Shown here: piece after piece, positions 33,576 to 43,511 of the stretch
How the letters are laid out: each line of letters starts with the position of its first letter
Numbering within the stretch: position 1 is the stretch's first letter
Source of the DNA: Ferdinandcohnia sp047246645
Lineage (GTDB): Bacteria; Bacillota; Bacilli; Bacillales; Bacillaceae_L
Assembly (NCBI RefSeq): GCF_047246645.1
Contig: NZ_JBFOKR010000002.1
Coordinates: 186,001 to 250,000 of the forward strand
Direction of reading: 5' to 3'
DNA: 64,000 bases
Made by a program: the position numbers and the translations under genes
The notes under the pieces: model-generated
What the model saw: the letters and a program-made list of their open reading frames with translations, nothing else
What the model was told of the DNA's origin: nothing
The model's database searches: none

Positions 33576-34052
33576 TTAAACATCAACGACGATGACATCT
33601 TCCCCTATTGTTAACGGCTGGGTTGATTTAACAACCTTTTTTCCTTCCGTTATATCTGCAAAGAAGCCATCCGTTACTTCATACCCTATAATAGTGCCCA
33701 ATTCCTCGGTAAAATATACATCTTCTAACAGGCCTAATTTTTCACCTTCAGAAGATAACATTGGTTTTCTAAATAATCCATGATGAGAGTGTAAAAAGTA
33801 AGTTGGAATTTCAGCCTCATTATCGAGACGCTGAAGCTGTTCTCGATTTGAAACCATAACCCCATCATCACCAAATGAGGATATGCATTCAATTGGAACT
33901 AATCGATCTCTCTCAAAAAGTCCCATACCTTTCATTATTAACGCACTAACCTTACCATCAGATGTTATGCATATATCTGAAACTTTGCCTAGCACTTTAC
34001 CAGCTTTTTCATCATAAACAGGTAAGTCCTTGAGTAGTGTAAATGTCCGCAA
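33576..34052 (-). CDS. yrrD: PRC-barrel domain protein YrrD
   Basis: A 158-residue protein with two PRC-barrel units: residues about 1-70 (MRTFTLLKDLPVYDEKAGKVLGKVSDICI) and about 80-155 (FRKPMLSSEGEKLGLLEDVYF). PRC barrels are adaptor or RNA-associated beta-barrels; YrrD has no known function. I chose the TTG at 34052 because GGTGGAG lies 6 bases upstream and MRTF(S/T)LLK is the usual start. It begins 27 bases after the recD2 stop. Confidence 0.88.
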   Translation of the reverse strand: MRTFTLLKDLPVYDEKAGKVLGKVSDICITSDGKVSALIMKGMGLFERDRLVPIECISSFGDDGVMVSNREQLQRLDNEAEIPTYFLHSHHGLFRKPMLSSEGEKLGLLEDVYFTEELGTIIGYEVTDGFFADITEGKKVVKSTQPLTIGEDVIVVDV

Positions 34053-34079
34053 AGATATCTCCACCTCTCCGAACACTAC

Positions 34080-36518
34080 TTATAATTTACTTTCCTCCAT
34101 AAAGTCATACGGTGTAACGTTTTCCATTCCAATATTAGGATCAGTTTCAAATAAAAGATCGTAGTAGTTTATTTCTTCCAGTGCAGGTTTTTTTATTACT
34201 TGTTGGTTCTTTATAGGTTGTGGTTCAGATTTTTCTTGTAAACCAAATTCAACTTTTAACTTGTCACATAGAGTTGTTTGGCGTTTTGAATCATTACCTC
34301 TCTGAACACCTTGTCGTAGCGCATCTTCTTCTCCACATAGGATTAGGAAATTCTTGCTCCTCGTAATAGCTGTATAAATGAGGTTTCTACGAAGCATTCT
34401 ATAGTAGCTTTTTACAACAGGTAAAATAACAATTGGAAATTCACTACCTTGAGATTTATGAATTGAACAGCAATATGCATGTGTAATTTGATTCAGATCT
34501 TGTTTTGTATACGTCACTTCATTTCCTTCAAATGAAACGACCACCATATCTTGTTTTTCCGTATTTTCTTTTGCGAAAAATATTGAAACGATCTCTCCTA
34601 TATCACCGTTAAAGACATTATTCTCAGGTTGGTTGACTAGCTGTAAGACTTTATCTCCACGTCTGAAAATAACATCACCATATAAAAGCTCACGTTTTCC
34701 ATGCACAGGTGGATTAAATAACTCTTGAAGCATAACATTCAAGCTATCGATACCTGCTGAGCCCCGGTACATGGGGGCTAATACCTGAATGTCTTTTACA
34801 GAGAATCCTTTCCTTTTTGCATTTTCTGATACTTGTTTTACTACCTCAAGAACCTGTGATTGGTTACATTTAATAAATGACCGATCACTTTTGGGAGCTG
34901 AGAGGTCCGGTGGAAGCGACCCTTTTTTTATGTCATGTGCAAGTTCAATGATGGACGAACCTTCTGATTGTCGGTATATATCCGTTAACCTAACCGTTGG
35001 GAGTACCTCAGAAGCCAATAAATCCTTTAGTACCTGACCTGGACCTACTGAAGGCAGTTGGTCTTCGTCTCCAACCAAAATAACTTGAACATGCTCTGGA
35101 AGTGATTTAAACAACTGATTTGCTAGCCAAATATCCACCATTGAAACTTCATCAACAATTAAAAGTTTCCCGCTTATCGGATTATCTTCATCATGGTTGA
35201 AACCTTCAACGCCATTCCACCCCAATAAACGATGAATGGTTACTGCTGGGAGTCCTGTAGATTCTGTAATTCGCTTTGCAGCCCTCCCTGTAGGAGCAAC
35301 CAATACAATTGGAAAAGGGTTTTCTGAATTATAATCCTTTGGATCTAAGGAACAGCCATGGAGTTCCCCATAGAGCTCGACAATCCCTTTAATAACAGTT
35401 GTTTTACCAGTTCCTGGTCCACCAGTTAAGAGAAGCATCGGTGACATAAGCGCTTTTTGTATAGCATCTTTTTGCGAATTTGCATATTGAACATGTAATC
35501 TTTCCTCTAACTCACCCAATGCTAATAAAAACTCCGATTCTGGAAAAATATCCTCATATTCGGTCTGATCCATTACACGCTTAATGTTTGTAATTAAACC
35601 TTTTTCAGAATAATAAAGAGAGGGTAAATAAACCTTTTCTCCTTCAATAATAAGCTTACCTTCTTCAGTTAAATGAATCATTTCCTGAGAAATGTCTGTA
35701 GCAATTACATCATTAGGACTATTTTCCTCCAATAATTCCTGAACTGTAACAATTAAGTCTTTTGCATATAAATATACATGTCCTTCTTGTAAGGAATCCT
35801 GTTCAATTATGTATAAACAACCTGCTTTAATTCGGTCTGGATGATTACCTGATAAACCTAACTGTTTACCGAGCTCGTCAGCTCTACCAAAACCAATTCC
35901 TTCAATATCCTCAACGAGCTTATAAGGGCTATTTTGGATAATATCTAAGGTATGGTCCTTATAAACCTGATAGATCTTCATAGATAGCTGCGGCCCAAAA
36001 CCATACTGAGAAAGAGCAATCATTATTTGCTCAAGACCTTGGTGTTCTTGAAGCTTCTCATATATTTCCTTCGCTTTTTCCTCAGGAAGTTTATCTACCT
36101 CCTTAAGTATCGAAGGATTAGCAATAATTTTTGAAATGGCACCTTCCCCAAGAGTTTCAACAATTTTCTCGGCCGTTTTCTTACCAATCCCTTTAAAAAT
36201 ATCGCTTGATAAATACTGAATGATTCCTTGTTTTGAATGAGGCACTTCCTTACGAAAATGTTCAACATGAAATTGTAAGCCGAATTTCGGGTGTTCCTTT
36301 AACCTACCGAAAAATATGTATGTTTCATTTTCATGTATACGAGGGAAATAGCCAGTCACAACCGCCTCTTTTTCTGTATACTCCTCATTTGTTTCTTCTA
36401 GGCGAATACGTACAACAGAATATAAATTTTGCTCATTATGAAAAATAGTAACAAGGTGGGTACCTTTCATAAATTTCTGCTGCTCTTTAAATAAATCCAA
36501 TGATTCCTGTTGCTCCAT
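34080..36518 (-). CDS. recD2: RecD2 DNA helicase (YrrC)
   Basis: An 812-residue superfamily 1 5'-3' helicase acting in DNA repair and replication-fork maintenance without RecBC. The N-terminal extension with helix-hairpin-helix repeats (GIGKKTAEKIV near 111, GIGFGRADELG near 207) distinguishes RecD2 from RecD. Walker A GGPGTGKTT is at 366-374, DEVSMVD and GDEDQLPSVGPG follow, and THAYCCSIHKSQGSEFPIV is near the end. ATG 36518 has GGAGG 11 bases upstream. Confidence 0.95.
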   Translation of the reverse strand: MEQQESLDLFKEQQKFMKGTHLVTIFHNEQNLYSVVRIRLEETNEEYTEKEAVVTGYFPRIHENETYIFFGRLKEHPKFGLQFHVEHFRKEVPHSKQGIIQYLSSDIFKGIGKKTAEKIVETLGEGAISKIIANPSILKEVDKLPEEKAKEIYEKLQEHQGLEQIMIALSQYGFGPQLSMKIYQVYKDHTLDIIQNSPYKLVEDIEGIGFGRADELGKQLGLSGNHPDRIKAGCLYIIEQDSLQEGHVYLYAKDLIVTVQELLEENSPNDVIATDISQEMIHLTEEGKLIIEGEKVYLPSLYYSEKGLITNIKRVMDQTEYEDIFPESEFLLALGELEERLHVQYANSQKDAIQKALMSPMLLLTGGPGTGKTTVIKGIVELYGELHGCSLDPKDYNSENPFPIVLVAPTGRAAKRITESTGLPAVTIHRLLGWNGVEGFNHDEDNPISGKLLIVDEVSMVDIWLANQLFKSLPEHVQVILVGDEDQLPSVGPGQVLKDLLASEVLPTVRLTDIYRQSEGSSIIELAHDIKKGSLPPDLSAPKSDRSFIKCNQSQVLEVVKQVSENAKRKGFSVKDIQVLAPMYRGSAGIDSLNVMLQELFNPPVHGKRELLYGDVIFRRGDKVLQLVNQPENNVFNGDIGEIVSIFFAKENTEKQDMVVVSFEGNEVTYTKQDLNQITHAYCCSIHKSQGSEFPIVILPVVKSYYRMLRRNLIYTAITRSKNFLILCGEEDALRQGVQRGNDSKRQTTLCDKLKVEFGLQEKSEPQPIKNQQVIKKPALEEINYYDLLFETDPNIGMENVTPYDFMEESKL

Positions 36519-36582
36519 GATGTTATTTCCCTCCAATCTTATGTTAAAAGTTTAGTTTTTTTAAGACACTAGTATCAGCGTA

Positions 36583-37248
36583 TTAATTTTCATTCAGTGC
36601 CTGAGTAACGATGTTCTTTCCGTTTGCTGCCAGCACATGATCTGGTTGAATTTCTATCGCTTTTTCAAACATCTCTAGAGCTTTTTCTAAATCACTTTTA
36701 TAACCGGCATATGCTACTCCTAAATTATAGTAAGCATCTGAATGTGTTGGATTCAATTCAACTACACGCTGAAATGTTTCGATTGCTTCATCAATTACTG
36801 ACTCCCCAGCGAGGCAAAGACCATATTGAAATAGAGCATCAGTATCATTATCATTAAGTTCTACAGCACGCTTTAAGTAAGGAAGAGCTAATTTTGGTTG
36901 ACCTAACTGGCTAATAGTCATTCCTAACATAAAATATGTATCGCTATTGTCCACGCCTGTCTGTATTGCCTTTTCAAACATATCCTTAGCCTTGATGAAA
37001 TCATCATTATTATAAAGGATGCTGCCAATTCCATAGTAAGCTGTTCCCATATTCGAATCTAACTCAATTGCTTTATTAAAAAAGGCAATTGCCCTCTCCG
37101 CGTCACCGACAGCAGCTAACAAATTCCCAAAATTCGTATAGTAAATTGCTTCATTTGGATTCTGCTCAATAGCATCTGAAAAGCATTTTGCTGCTTCTTC
37201 GTATTTTCCTTGTTGCATATATTCAATACCTTGTTTGTTTAAATCCAT
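36583..37248 (-). CDS. yrrB: TPR-repeat protein YrrB
   Basis: A 221-residue protein made of about six consecutive 34-residue tetratricopeptide repeats, each with the W/Y-A-P spacing (for example AIEQNPNEAIYYTNFGNLLA and VVELNPTHSDAYYNLGVAYA). TPR arrays bind partner proteins. The place between mnmA and recD2 matches yrrB of B. subtilis, whose structure is known; a link to the neighbouring tRNA-thiolation genes has been suggested from that position only. Confidence 0.93.
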   Translation of the reverse strand: MDLNKQGIEYMQQGKYEEAAKCFSDAIEQNPNEAIYYTNFGNLLAAVGDAERAIAFFNKAIELDSNMGTAYYGIGSILYNNDDFIKAKDMFEKAIQTGVDNSDTYFMLGMTISQLGQPKLALPYLKRAVELNDNDTDALFQYGLCLAGESVIDEAIETFQRVVELNPTHSDAYYNLGVAYAGYKSDLEKALEMFEKAIEIQPDHVLAANGKNIVTQALNEN

Positions 37249-37343
37249 TTATTTCAACTCCAATTTAAATTACAGTTAGTAGTAGTTTAGACAAATTTAA
37301 TCGATGCCTATCTTTTTCCGCATTTCATATTATAACATAGTAA

Positions 37344-37375
37344 AACCTCAACCCTATATATAGAGTTGAGGTTCT
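37344..37375 (-). terminator. Intrinsic terminator after mnmA
   Basis: AACCTCAAC, CCTATATATAG, GTTGAGGTT with A/T runs, adjacent to the mnmA stop codon; the stem extends through the central self-complementary CTATATATAG. Confidence 0.85.
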
Positions 37376-37376
37376 G

Positions 37377-38489
37377 TTATCCTACGTAGGTTAGTCTTTC
37401 ACCGTTTTTAAATACATGGTCAATTGTAGCTCCACCTAAACATTCATCTCCATTGTAGAAAACAACAGCTTGTCCAGGTGTTACTGCACGAATTGGTTCA
37501 TCAAATACAACTCTTACCGTATTATCATCGACCTTTTGAACTGTAACTTTGTTATCTTGTTGGCGATAACGGAATTTCGCAGTGCATGTAAAATCAGTTT
37601 CTGGCTTATTATCTGATACCCAGCTAATATTGGTAGCCAAAATAGAATCAGAATATAAAAGGTCGTTATGGAAGCCTTGATCAACGTATAAGATATTTTT
37701 CTCAAGATTCTTACCCACTACGAACCACGGTTCGCCGCTTCCACCAATTCCAAGGCCATGACGCTGTCCAATTGTATAATACATTAGACCATCATGTTTA
37801 CCTTTAACTTCTCCAGAAAAAGTTTCCATGTTTCCAGGTTGTGCAGGTAGATAATTACCTAGGAATTCTTTAAAATTACGTTCTCCAATAAAGCATATTC
37901 CTGTGCTGTCCTTCTTTGTTGCAGTAGCCAGGTTTGCCTCTTTAGCAAGCTCACGTACCTTTGATTTTTCAATATTTCCGATTGGAAACATTACACGAGA
38001 AAGCTGATCTTGTGTAAGTTGGTTAAGGAAATACGTTTGGTCTTTATTTTCATCAATACCTCGAAGCATTTTATATTCGCCATCACGATATTCTACTTGT
38101 GCATAATGACCTGTAGCTAAATAATCTGCACCAAGTGTTAACGCATGATCTAAAAATGCTTTGAATTTAATTTCTTTATTACACATTACATCAGGATTCG
38201 GTGTTCTTCCAGCCTTATATTCATCTAAAAAATAAGTAAATACCTTATCCCAGTACTGTTTCTCAAAATTCACGGCATAGTATGGTATTCCAATTTGGTT
38301 GCATACTCGAATGACATCTTCATAATCCTCAGTTGCTGTACAGACACCATTTTCATCAATATCATCCCAGTTTTTCATAAAGATGCCGATTACATCATAG
38401 CCCTGCTCTTTTAATAACAAAGCTGCTACCGAGGAATCCACGCCTCCTGACATACCAACTACAACACGTGTATTTTTTGGTTCTTTCAT
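37377..38489 (-). CDS. mnmA: tRNA 2-thiouridylase MnmA
   Basis: A 370-residue enzyme adding sulfur to U34 of tRNA Lys, Glu and Gln. The ATP-pyrophosphatase P-loop GMSGGVDSS is at 12-20. Two catalytic cysteines are visible in NPDVMCNKEIKFK and DSTGICFIGERNF. ATG 38489 has GGAGG 8 bases upstream; an in-frame GTG at 38498 is too close to that site. It follows yrvO, the dedicated cysteine desulfurase, in one operon. Confidence 0.97.
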   Translation of the reverse strand: MKEPKNTRVVVGMSGGVDSSVAALLLKEQGYDVIGIFMKNWDDIDENGVCTATEDYEDVIRVCNQIGIPYYAVNFEKQYWDKVFTYFLDEYKAGRTPNPDVMCNKEIKFKAFLDHALTLGADYLATGHYAQVEYRDGEYKMLRGIDENKDQTYFLNQLTQDQLSRVMFPIGNIEKSKVRELAKEANLATATKKDSTGICFIGERNFKEFLGNYLPAQPGNMETFSGEVKGKHDGLMYYTIGQRHGLGIGGSGEPWFVVGKNLEKNILYVDQGFHNDLLYSDSILATNISWVSDNKPETDFTCTAKFRYRQQDNKVTVQKVDDNTVRVVFDEPIRAVTPGQAVVFYNGDECLGGATIDHVFKNGERLTYVG

Positions 38490-38590
38490 ACAAGTCACCT
38501 CCTACTAAAAAACATTGGCAGAGTGTTTACTATTTACCACCCTAGCTTATCTAATTATCCAGATGTTGCTGCTTCCATCTGAACTGAAAT

Positions 38591-39736
38591 TTAAATCTGT
38601 GTTAATCGTTTCACTATTTTTGCTGTTTCATTTGCTGCCTTTTGGATTTGTTCAACGGTATTGCCTAACCCGAAACTAAACCTTATGGATGATGCTATGC
38701 GGTCTGATTCTTTCCCAAACATGGCTACCAACACGTGTGAGGGATCAATGGAACCAGCTGTACAAGCAGATCCGCTTGAAGCAGCAATTCCAGCTAAATC
38801 AAGATTAACAAGCATCGATTCTACATTTGTTCCAGGAAAGTATATATTCAGGATATGAGGTAATGAAACATTTCTATCCCCGTTGACTTCAAAAGAGATA
38901 TTTTCAGCTTTTAATACTTCAATAAAAGCATCCTTCATCTCATTGTATATATCTGTTCGGTCTTTGACTTTTTCTTTACTTAACTCTACAGCTGCTCTCA
39001 TACCAACAATACCAGCAACATTCTCTGTTCCAGCACGTCTTTTCTTTTCCTGTTCTCCCCCAAAAAGAAGTTGGCCTACTTTAATTCCATCTCTCATATA
39101 TAAAAAGCCTGTCCCTTTTGGCCCATTTATTTTATGAGCGGAGACTGACAATAAATCAATTTTAAGCTGGTTCACATCAATATTAATAGTTCCATATGCT
39201 TGAACAGCATCCGTATGAAATACAGCTTGGTGATTCTCAAGCAAATTACCTATTTCTTCGATTGCCTGAATTGTACCTACCTCATTGTTTGCATACATGA
39301 TTGTAACTAGTATCGTTTCTGCTGTAAGTGCAGCTTTTACATCATTCACAGATACTAATCCCTTTTCATTCACTGGCAAGTATGTCACCGTGTAGCCTTG
39401 TTTTTCAAGATGCTCGCATGTATGTAATACGGCATGATGCTCAATGGATGATGTAATGATATGTTTTCCCTTTGATTGCATGGCAATAGCTGTACCTTTA
39501 ATTGCAAGATTATCAGCTTCTGTACCACCACTTGTAAAAACAATTTCATTTGGTTTTGCTTTGATGCTATCAGCAATTGTTTGTCTGGCTTCGTCTATAG
39601 CATGACGACTTTTACGACCGAAAAAATGAATACTTGAAGGATTACCGAACGATTCTGTCATATAAGGTATCATACTGTCTACAATATCAGGGTGCATTGG
39701 CGACGTTGCAGCATGGTCTAGATATATTCTTTCCAT
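38591..39736 (-). CDS. yrvO: Cysteine desulfurase YrvO, sulfur donor for MnmA
   Basis: A 381-residue class V aminotransferase-fold PLP enzyme releasing sulfur from cysteine. PLP Lys202 is in SAHKINGPKG and the catalytic Cys325 is in SSGSACTAG. Adjacent to mnmA it matches B. subtilis YrvO, which passes sulfur directly to MnmA without a Tus relay; that partnership is established in B. subtilis and inferred here. cymR lies upstream. Confidence 0.95.
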   Translation of the reverse strand: MERIYLDHAATSPMHPDIVDSMIPYMTESFGNPSSIHFFGRKSRHAIDEARQTIADSIKAKPNEIVFTSGGTEADNLAIKGTAIAMQSKGKHIITSSIEHHAVLHTCEHLEKQGYTVTYLPVNEKGLVSVNDVKAALTAETILVTIMYANNEVGTIQAIEEIGNLLENHQAVFHTDAVQAYGTINIDVNQLKIDLLSVSAHKINGPKGTGFLYMRDGIKVGQLLFGGEQEKKRRAGTENVAGIVGMRAAVELSKEKVKDRTDIYNEMKDAFIEVLKAENISFEVNGDRNVSLPHILNIYFPGTNVESMLVNLDLAGIAASSGSACTAGSIDPSHVLVAMFGKESDRIASSIRFSFGLGNTVEQIQKAANETAKIVKRLTQI

Positions 39737-39860
39737 CTATGCAGCCCTCCTTATAAAAGTTTTTTCAAATATAAAAGATCAACGTTTCAGTTTTTTTACC
39801 TAAAACGCTGATACATCCTGGAAATATACCTTTTGGATTATTAATTATGGCATGATTTCC

Positions 39861-40274
39861 TTAAATATAAAACATATATGCTTCATTTCCATCAGAATGA
39901 CTAGCTAGATCGTCAAGAGTTGTATTATCTAAAACTTCTTTTACTGCGTCACGGATTCGTATCCATAATTCCCTTTTTGCTGGTTCTTCATCCTCTAAAA
40001 CCTCTACAGGACTAATTGGTCCTTCAAGAACAAGGATGATATCCCCTGCTGTAATATTTGTTGGCTCATCACCTAATACGTACCCGCCATATGCTCCACG
40101 TATACTTTTTACCAAACCAGCATTACGCAATGGCGATATTAATTGCTCTAGATAATGCTCTGACAAATCATGTTTCCCGGCAATGTTTTTAAGCGACATT
40201 GGACCTTTTCCATGGTTTTTAGCAAGTTCAATCATGATTGTAAGCCCATATCTACCTTTAGTTGATATTTTCAT
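39861..40274 (-). CDS. cymR: Rrf2-family cysteine metabolism repressor CymR
   Basis: A 137-residue winged-helix regulator beginning MKISTKGRYGLTIMIELAKN, the usual Rrf2/CymR start, with DNA-recognition helix in LSEHYLEQLISPLRNAGLV. No iron-sulfur cysteines are present, unlike IscR, which agrees with CymR, the partner of CysK that represses cysteine and sulfur-recycling genes. Likely targets in this window are the yrrT-mccB genes. Confidence 0.93.
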   Translation of the reverse strand: MKISTKGRYGLTIMIELAKNHGKGPMSLKNIAGKHDLSEHYLEQLISPLRNAGLVKSIRGAYGGYVLGDEPTNITAGDIILVLEGPISPVEVLEDEEPAKRELWIRIRDAVKEVLDNTTLDDLASHSDGNEAYMFYI

Positions 40275-40299
40275 ACATTTCCACCCCTATATTTTTTCC

Positions 40300-40971
40300 C
40301 TAACTACTAAAATGATTAAATTCGATTTCACTTGTTTTTTGTAGTCTGCTTTTCAGACCATCAAATAGATGCTGACATTGTGGTAATGTAAAGCCCACCA
40401 CATACCCAATAGCGACACTGTATAAAATTGTTCCCAAAAAGACAGGACCGCCTAAAAGCCAGCCTACCGTTAGGACAATAATCTCAATTCCTGAACGAAT
40501 ATATTGGACTTTCCACTTTGAAATTTCCGTCAGCGCAAGCATTAAACTATCACGTGGACCAGCACCTACATTAGAGGAAATATAGATTCCCATTCCATAA
40601 CCATTAATGATGACTCCCAGCAATAACATAATAATTTGACCAGTTAATGATGGTGGAGTTACAAACCATGGAATCATCATGTACATATCAATAAAAACAC
40701 CTACAAAAATCATGTTTAAAAATGCACCTATTTGTGGCATACGCTTTGTTAATAGGAAAGACACTAATAAAATAACAAATCCTGCAATTATCGACCATGT
40801 ACCAATTGTCAATCCTAACTGCTTATATAAGCCGATATGAAAAACGTCCCAGGGTGATGCACCCAAATCAGCTTTAATAATTAAAACAATTCCTAACGAC
40901 ATTATTAACAGTCCAATAAAATATGTTGACCACTTCAACACGTGGTGCCTAAAACTCAACTGTGCTCTCAC
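40300..40971 (-). CDS. YczE/YitT-family membrane protein
   Basis: A 223-residue protein with about five membrane helices and the LGASPWDVFHIGLYKQLGLTIGTW segment typical of the YczE/YyaS branch of the YitT family. Function unknown; YczE in B. subtilis affects surfactin and bacillaene production. It lies 25 bases upstream of cymR on the same strand and is not part of the B. subtilis cymR neighbourhood as I know it, so it may be a lineage-specific insertion. Confidence 0.85.
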   Translation of the reverse strand: MRAQLSFRHHVLKWSTYFIGLLIMSLGIVLIIKADLGASPWDVFHIGLYKQLGLTIGTWSIIAGFVILLVSFLLTKRMPQIGAFLNMIFVGVFIDMYMMIPWFVTPPSLTGQIIMLLLGVIINGYGMGIYISSNVGAGPRDSLMLALTEISKWKVQYIRSGIEIIVLTVGWLLGGPVFLGTILYSVAIGYVVGFTLPQCQHLFDGLKSRLQKTSEIEFNHFSS

Positions 40972-41229
40972 CCTTCTTCACTCCGTTTCTAACAATCAAA
41001 CAAGTTGTGTAAATACCCTACGATTTAGCTTCTAAAACAACAACCTCTTCCATAAAAAATACTACTTTAACTCAAATATAGGTTGCTTAAAAGTCAGGTG
41101 AATTTTATATACTTAGTTTCAATTAAACTCACGACATTATATCATAAATTGCAATTCATTTGTATTTTAACAGGTAGAAACGTATGATAAAGTTATTTTA
41201 GAACGTCGAAATATAGGGAGGAGAACCTA

Positions 41230-42531
41230 TTGCTTTTTGAATCAATGATTGAAGCACCATTATCATACCGTATGCGACCGAGAAATATAGATGAGATACT
41301 TGGACAAAAGCATATAATAGGTAAAGATACAGCTCTATATAAAATGATTAAAAATGGACATGTTCCCTCCATCTTACTTTATGGAGAGCCTGGGATTGGA
41401 AAAACGTCAATTGCAACTGCTATTGCTGGTACAATCGATATGCCGTTTATTTCAATAAATGCTACAACTGCCGGAAAGAAAGATATTGAGGATGCTGTAT
41501 TAGTAGCAAAAACAGAAGGTAAACTAATTCTTTTTATTGATGAGGTTCATCGATTTAACAAAGCTCAACAGGATACCCTTTTACCACATGTCGAAAGAGG
41601 ACTAGTATCACTTATTGGCGCAACAACTGAAAACCCGTTTCATGATGTGAACCCCGCCATTCGTAGTAGATGCGGTCAAATTAAAGAATTAAGACCTTTA
41701 TCTAAAGATGATATAAAAGAATTAATTCAGCGTGCACTCGAAGATAAAGAACGGGGACTTGGACATTTACAAATTGAGATTTCTGAAGAAGCTATTGATC
41801 TCATCTCTTCATCAACTAAGGGTGACGCCCGTTCAGCAATGAATGTGCTTGAGGATGTCGTAATGGCATCTAAGAAGAGAGATAATAATGAAATAATTAG
41901 TGTTGAGATTGAGTCAGTTCAAGAGTGTGTGCAAAACAAAGGGTTTTCTCATGATAAAGATGGCGATCTACATTACTCTCTTCTTTCATGTCTTCAAAAA
42001 AGTATTAGAGGCAGTGATGTGAATGCAGCACTACACTACTTAGCCAGACTTATTGAAGGTGGCGATCTTGTTTCCATCTGCAGAAGGCTAACAGTGATAG
42101 CCTATGAAGATATTTCAATTGCCGCACCTGAGGTGGCTGTTCATACTGTCTCAGCTTGCCAAGCAGTTGAACGACTTGGTCTCCCTGAGGCCAGGATACC
42201 ATTAGCAAATGTCGTAGTAGAGCAATGTTTATCACCAAAGACAAATAGCGCATATAAGGCATTAGATCAAGCGATACAAGATGTACGAAAAGGAAATATT
42301 GGAGAAATCCCTGCACATCTGCGTGATGCACACTATAGCGGAGCAAAACAATTGGGACATGGCATTGACTATAAGTATCCACATGATTACCCAAATGGTT
42401 GGGTTAATCAACAATACCTTCCAGATGCGTTAAAAAACAGAAAGTATTTTTCTCCAAAGCAAAATGGACAGGAAAAGCATTTCTTAAAAGTTTATGAGCG
42501 ACTAGAGCAATTAAAAAAAGAAGGGAAGTAA
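41230..42531 (+). CDS. rarA: Replication-associated recombination protein RarA
   Basis: A 433-residue AAA+ ATPase (MgsA/WRNIP1 family) acting at stalled replication forks. Walker A GEPGIGKT is at 52-59, Walker B LFIDEVHRF at about 100-108, and the sensor segment GATTENPFHDVNPAIRSRC follows. The C-terminal tetramerisation domain contains RLTVIAYEDI and AHYSGAKQLGHG. The start is a TTG at 41230 with GAGGAG 7 bases upstream. Single transcription unit facing the ABC transporter. Confidence 0.95.
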   Translation: MLFESMIEAPLSYRMRPRNIDEILGQKHIIGKDTALYKMIKNGHVPSILLYGEPGIGKTSIATAIAGTIDMPFISINATTAGKKDIEDAVLVAKTEGKLILFIDEVHRFNKAQQDTLLPHVERGLVSLIGATTENPFHDVNPAIRSRCGQIKELRPLSKDDIKELIQRALEDKERGLGHLQIEISEEAIDLISSSTKGDARSAMNVLEDVVMASKKRDNNEIISVEIESVQECVQNKGFSHDKDGDLHYSLLSCLQKSIRGSDVNAALHYLARLIEGGDLVSICRRLTVIAYEDISIAAPEVAVHTVSACQAVERLGLPEARIPLANVVVEQCLSPKTNSAYKALDQAIQDVRKGNIGEIPAHLRDAHYSGAKQLGHGIDYKYPHDYPNGWVNQQYLPDALKNRKYFSPKQNGQEKHFLKVYERLEQLKKEGK

Positions 42532-42560
42532 TAGACATTTGTCTGTTCTTCCCTTCTTTC
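42519..42560. terminator. Convergent terminator overlapping the rarA stop codon
   Basis: AGAAGGGAAG (42519-42528) and CTTCCCTTCT (42548-42557) form a 10-bp stem, with TAATAGACA/TGTCTG able to extend it. The first arm is inside the rarA coding end and the second ends at the permease stop. Confidence 0.85.
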
Positions 42561-43511
42561 TTATGCAGCGACATCACGCTTATTGAAAATAAACCATGAT
42601 ATCGCGTTAAAGATTACAAAATAAATAATCAACATTACAATCGAGAAGGTCATCGTCATTCCTTCTACATATGGATACCCCGTTAAATATAAAGATAAAT
42701 CAGTATTAGCGAATAAGATATATTTTGCCCAGTCAAACTTCATTGCTAATAGAGAAGTAACATTGACACCTGCAAACATTAGGAAAATTGCTAGACCAAT
42801 TGCTAGAGAACTACTGCGGAAGACAGTTGATATCATAAATGCAAAAGTAGACATCATAACTAAGTTAATCGATTTTAGACCAAATACCCCTAATACGTGA
42901 GCAATCATATGAACTTCATGAACTGCTCCGTCTTTATAGACAAGATGCAACTGATTTTGCCCTGTACCAAAAAAGATAAGGCCAACCAGATATGATAGAA
43001 CAAATAAGAAAATAAGCGAAATTAATGCAAAAAGGATTGTAGCTAGATATTTTGATAGTAGTATTTTCGTTCTGGAAACAGGCCTGATTAGTAATAGCTT
43101 AATTGTTCCCCATGAAAATTCGGATGCTACACTACTAGCTCCAACTATAATTGTAAACAGTGTAATTAACGCGATAACTTCAGCCGTAATTTGCATAAAG
43201 TTCCACACAGTGTCTGTTGTATCTGGCGCAATATCATGTTCAACCCGATACTCATTAATTGCTAGTTCCTTTTTGAGGGAATCCTTGACCATCTCCGGCA
43301 TTCCTTCACTTGCTATATCTTGCTTATATATTTCATTCTGTTGTTGGAGCTCTTGCTTCCAGTTTTCATTAACCTCGTCGTTACCATTAAAATTACCAAT
43401 AATCGCAATTCCCATTGTTACAACAAACAGAAGCCCCAGCATAACCCAAGTTGAGACACGACGGTAAATTTTCATATTTTCGTTCTGAATTAATTTAATG
43501 ATACTAGTCAA
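42561..43511 (-). CDS. ABC-2 type transporter permease
   Basis: A 316-residue integral membrane subunit with a first helix at about 18-38, a large extracellular loop (about 45-110), then five further helices. The SEFSWGTIKLLLIRPVSRTKILLSKY segment is typical of ABC-2 permeases of the bacitracin/BcrB-like class. It overlaps the ATPase gene by 8 bases. The pair probably exports a lipid, antibiotic or peptide; the substrate cannot be read from sequence. Confidence 0.9.
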   Translation of the reverse strand: MTSIIKLIQNENMKIYRRVSTWVMLGLLFVVTMGIAIIGNFNGNDEVNENWKQELQQQNEIYKQDIASEGMPEMVKDSLKKELAINEYRVEHDIAPDTTDTVWNFMQITAEVIALITLFTIIVGASSVASEFSWGTIKLLLIRPVSRTKILLSKYLATILFALISLIFLFVLSYLVGLIFFGTGQNQLHLVYKDGAVHEVHMIAHVLGVFGLKSINLVMMSTFAFMISTVFRSSSLAIGLAIFLMFAGVNVTSLLAMKFDWAKYILFANTDLSLYLTGYPYVEGMTMTFSIVMLIIYFVIFNAISWFIFNKRDVAA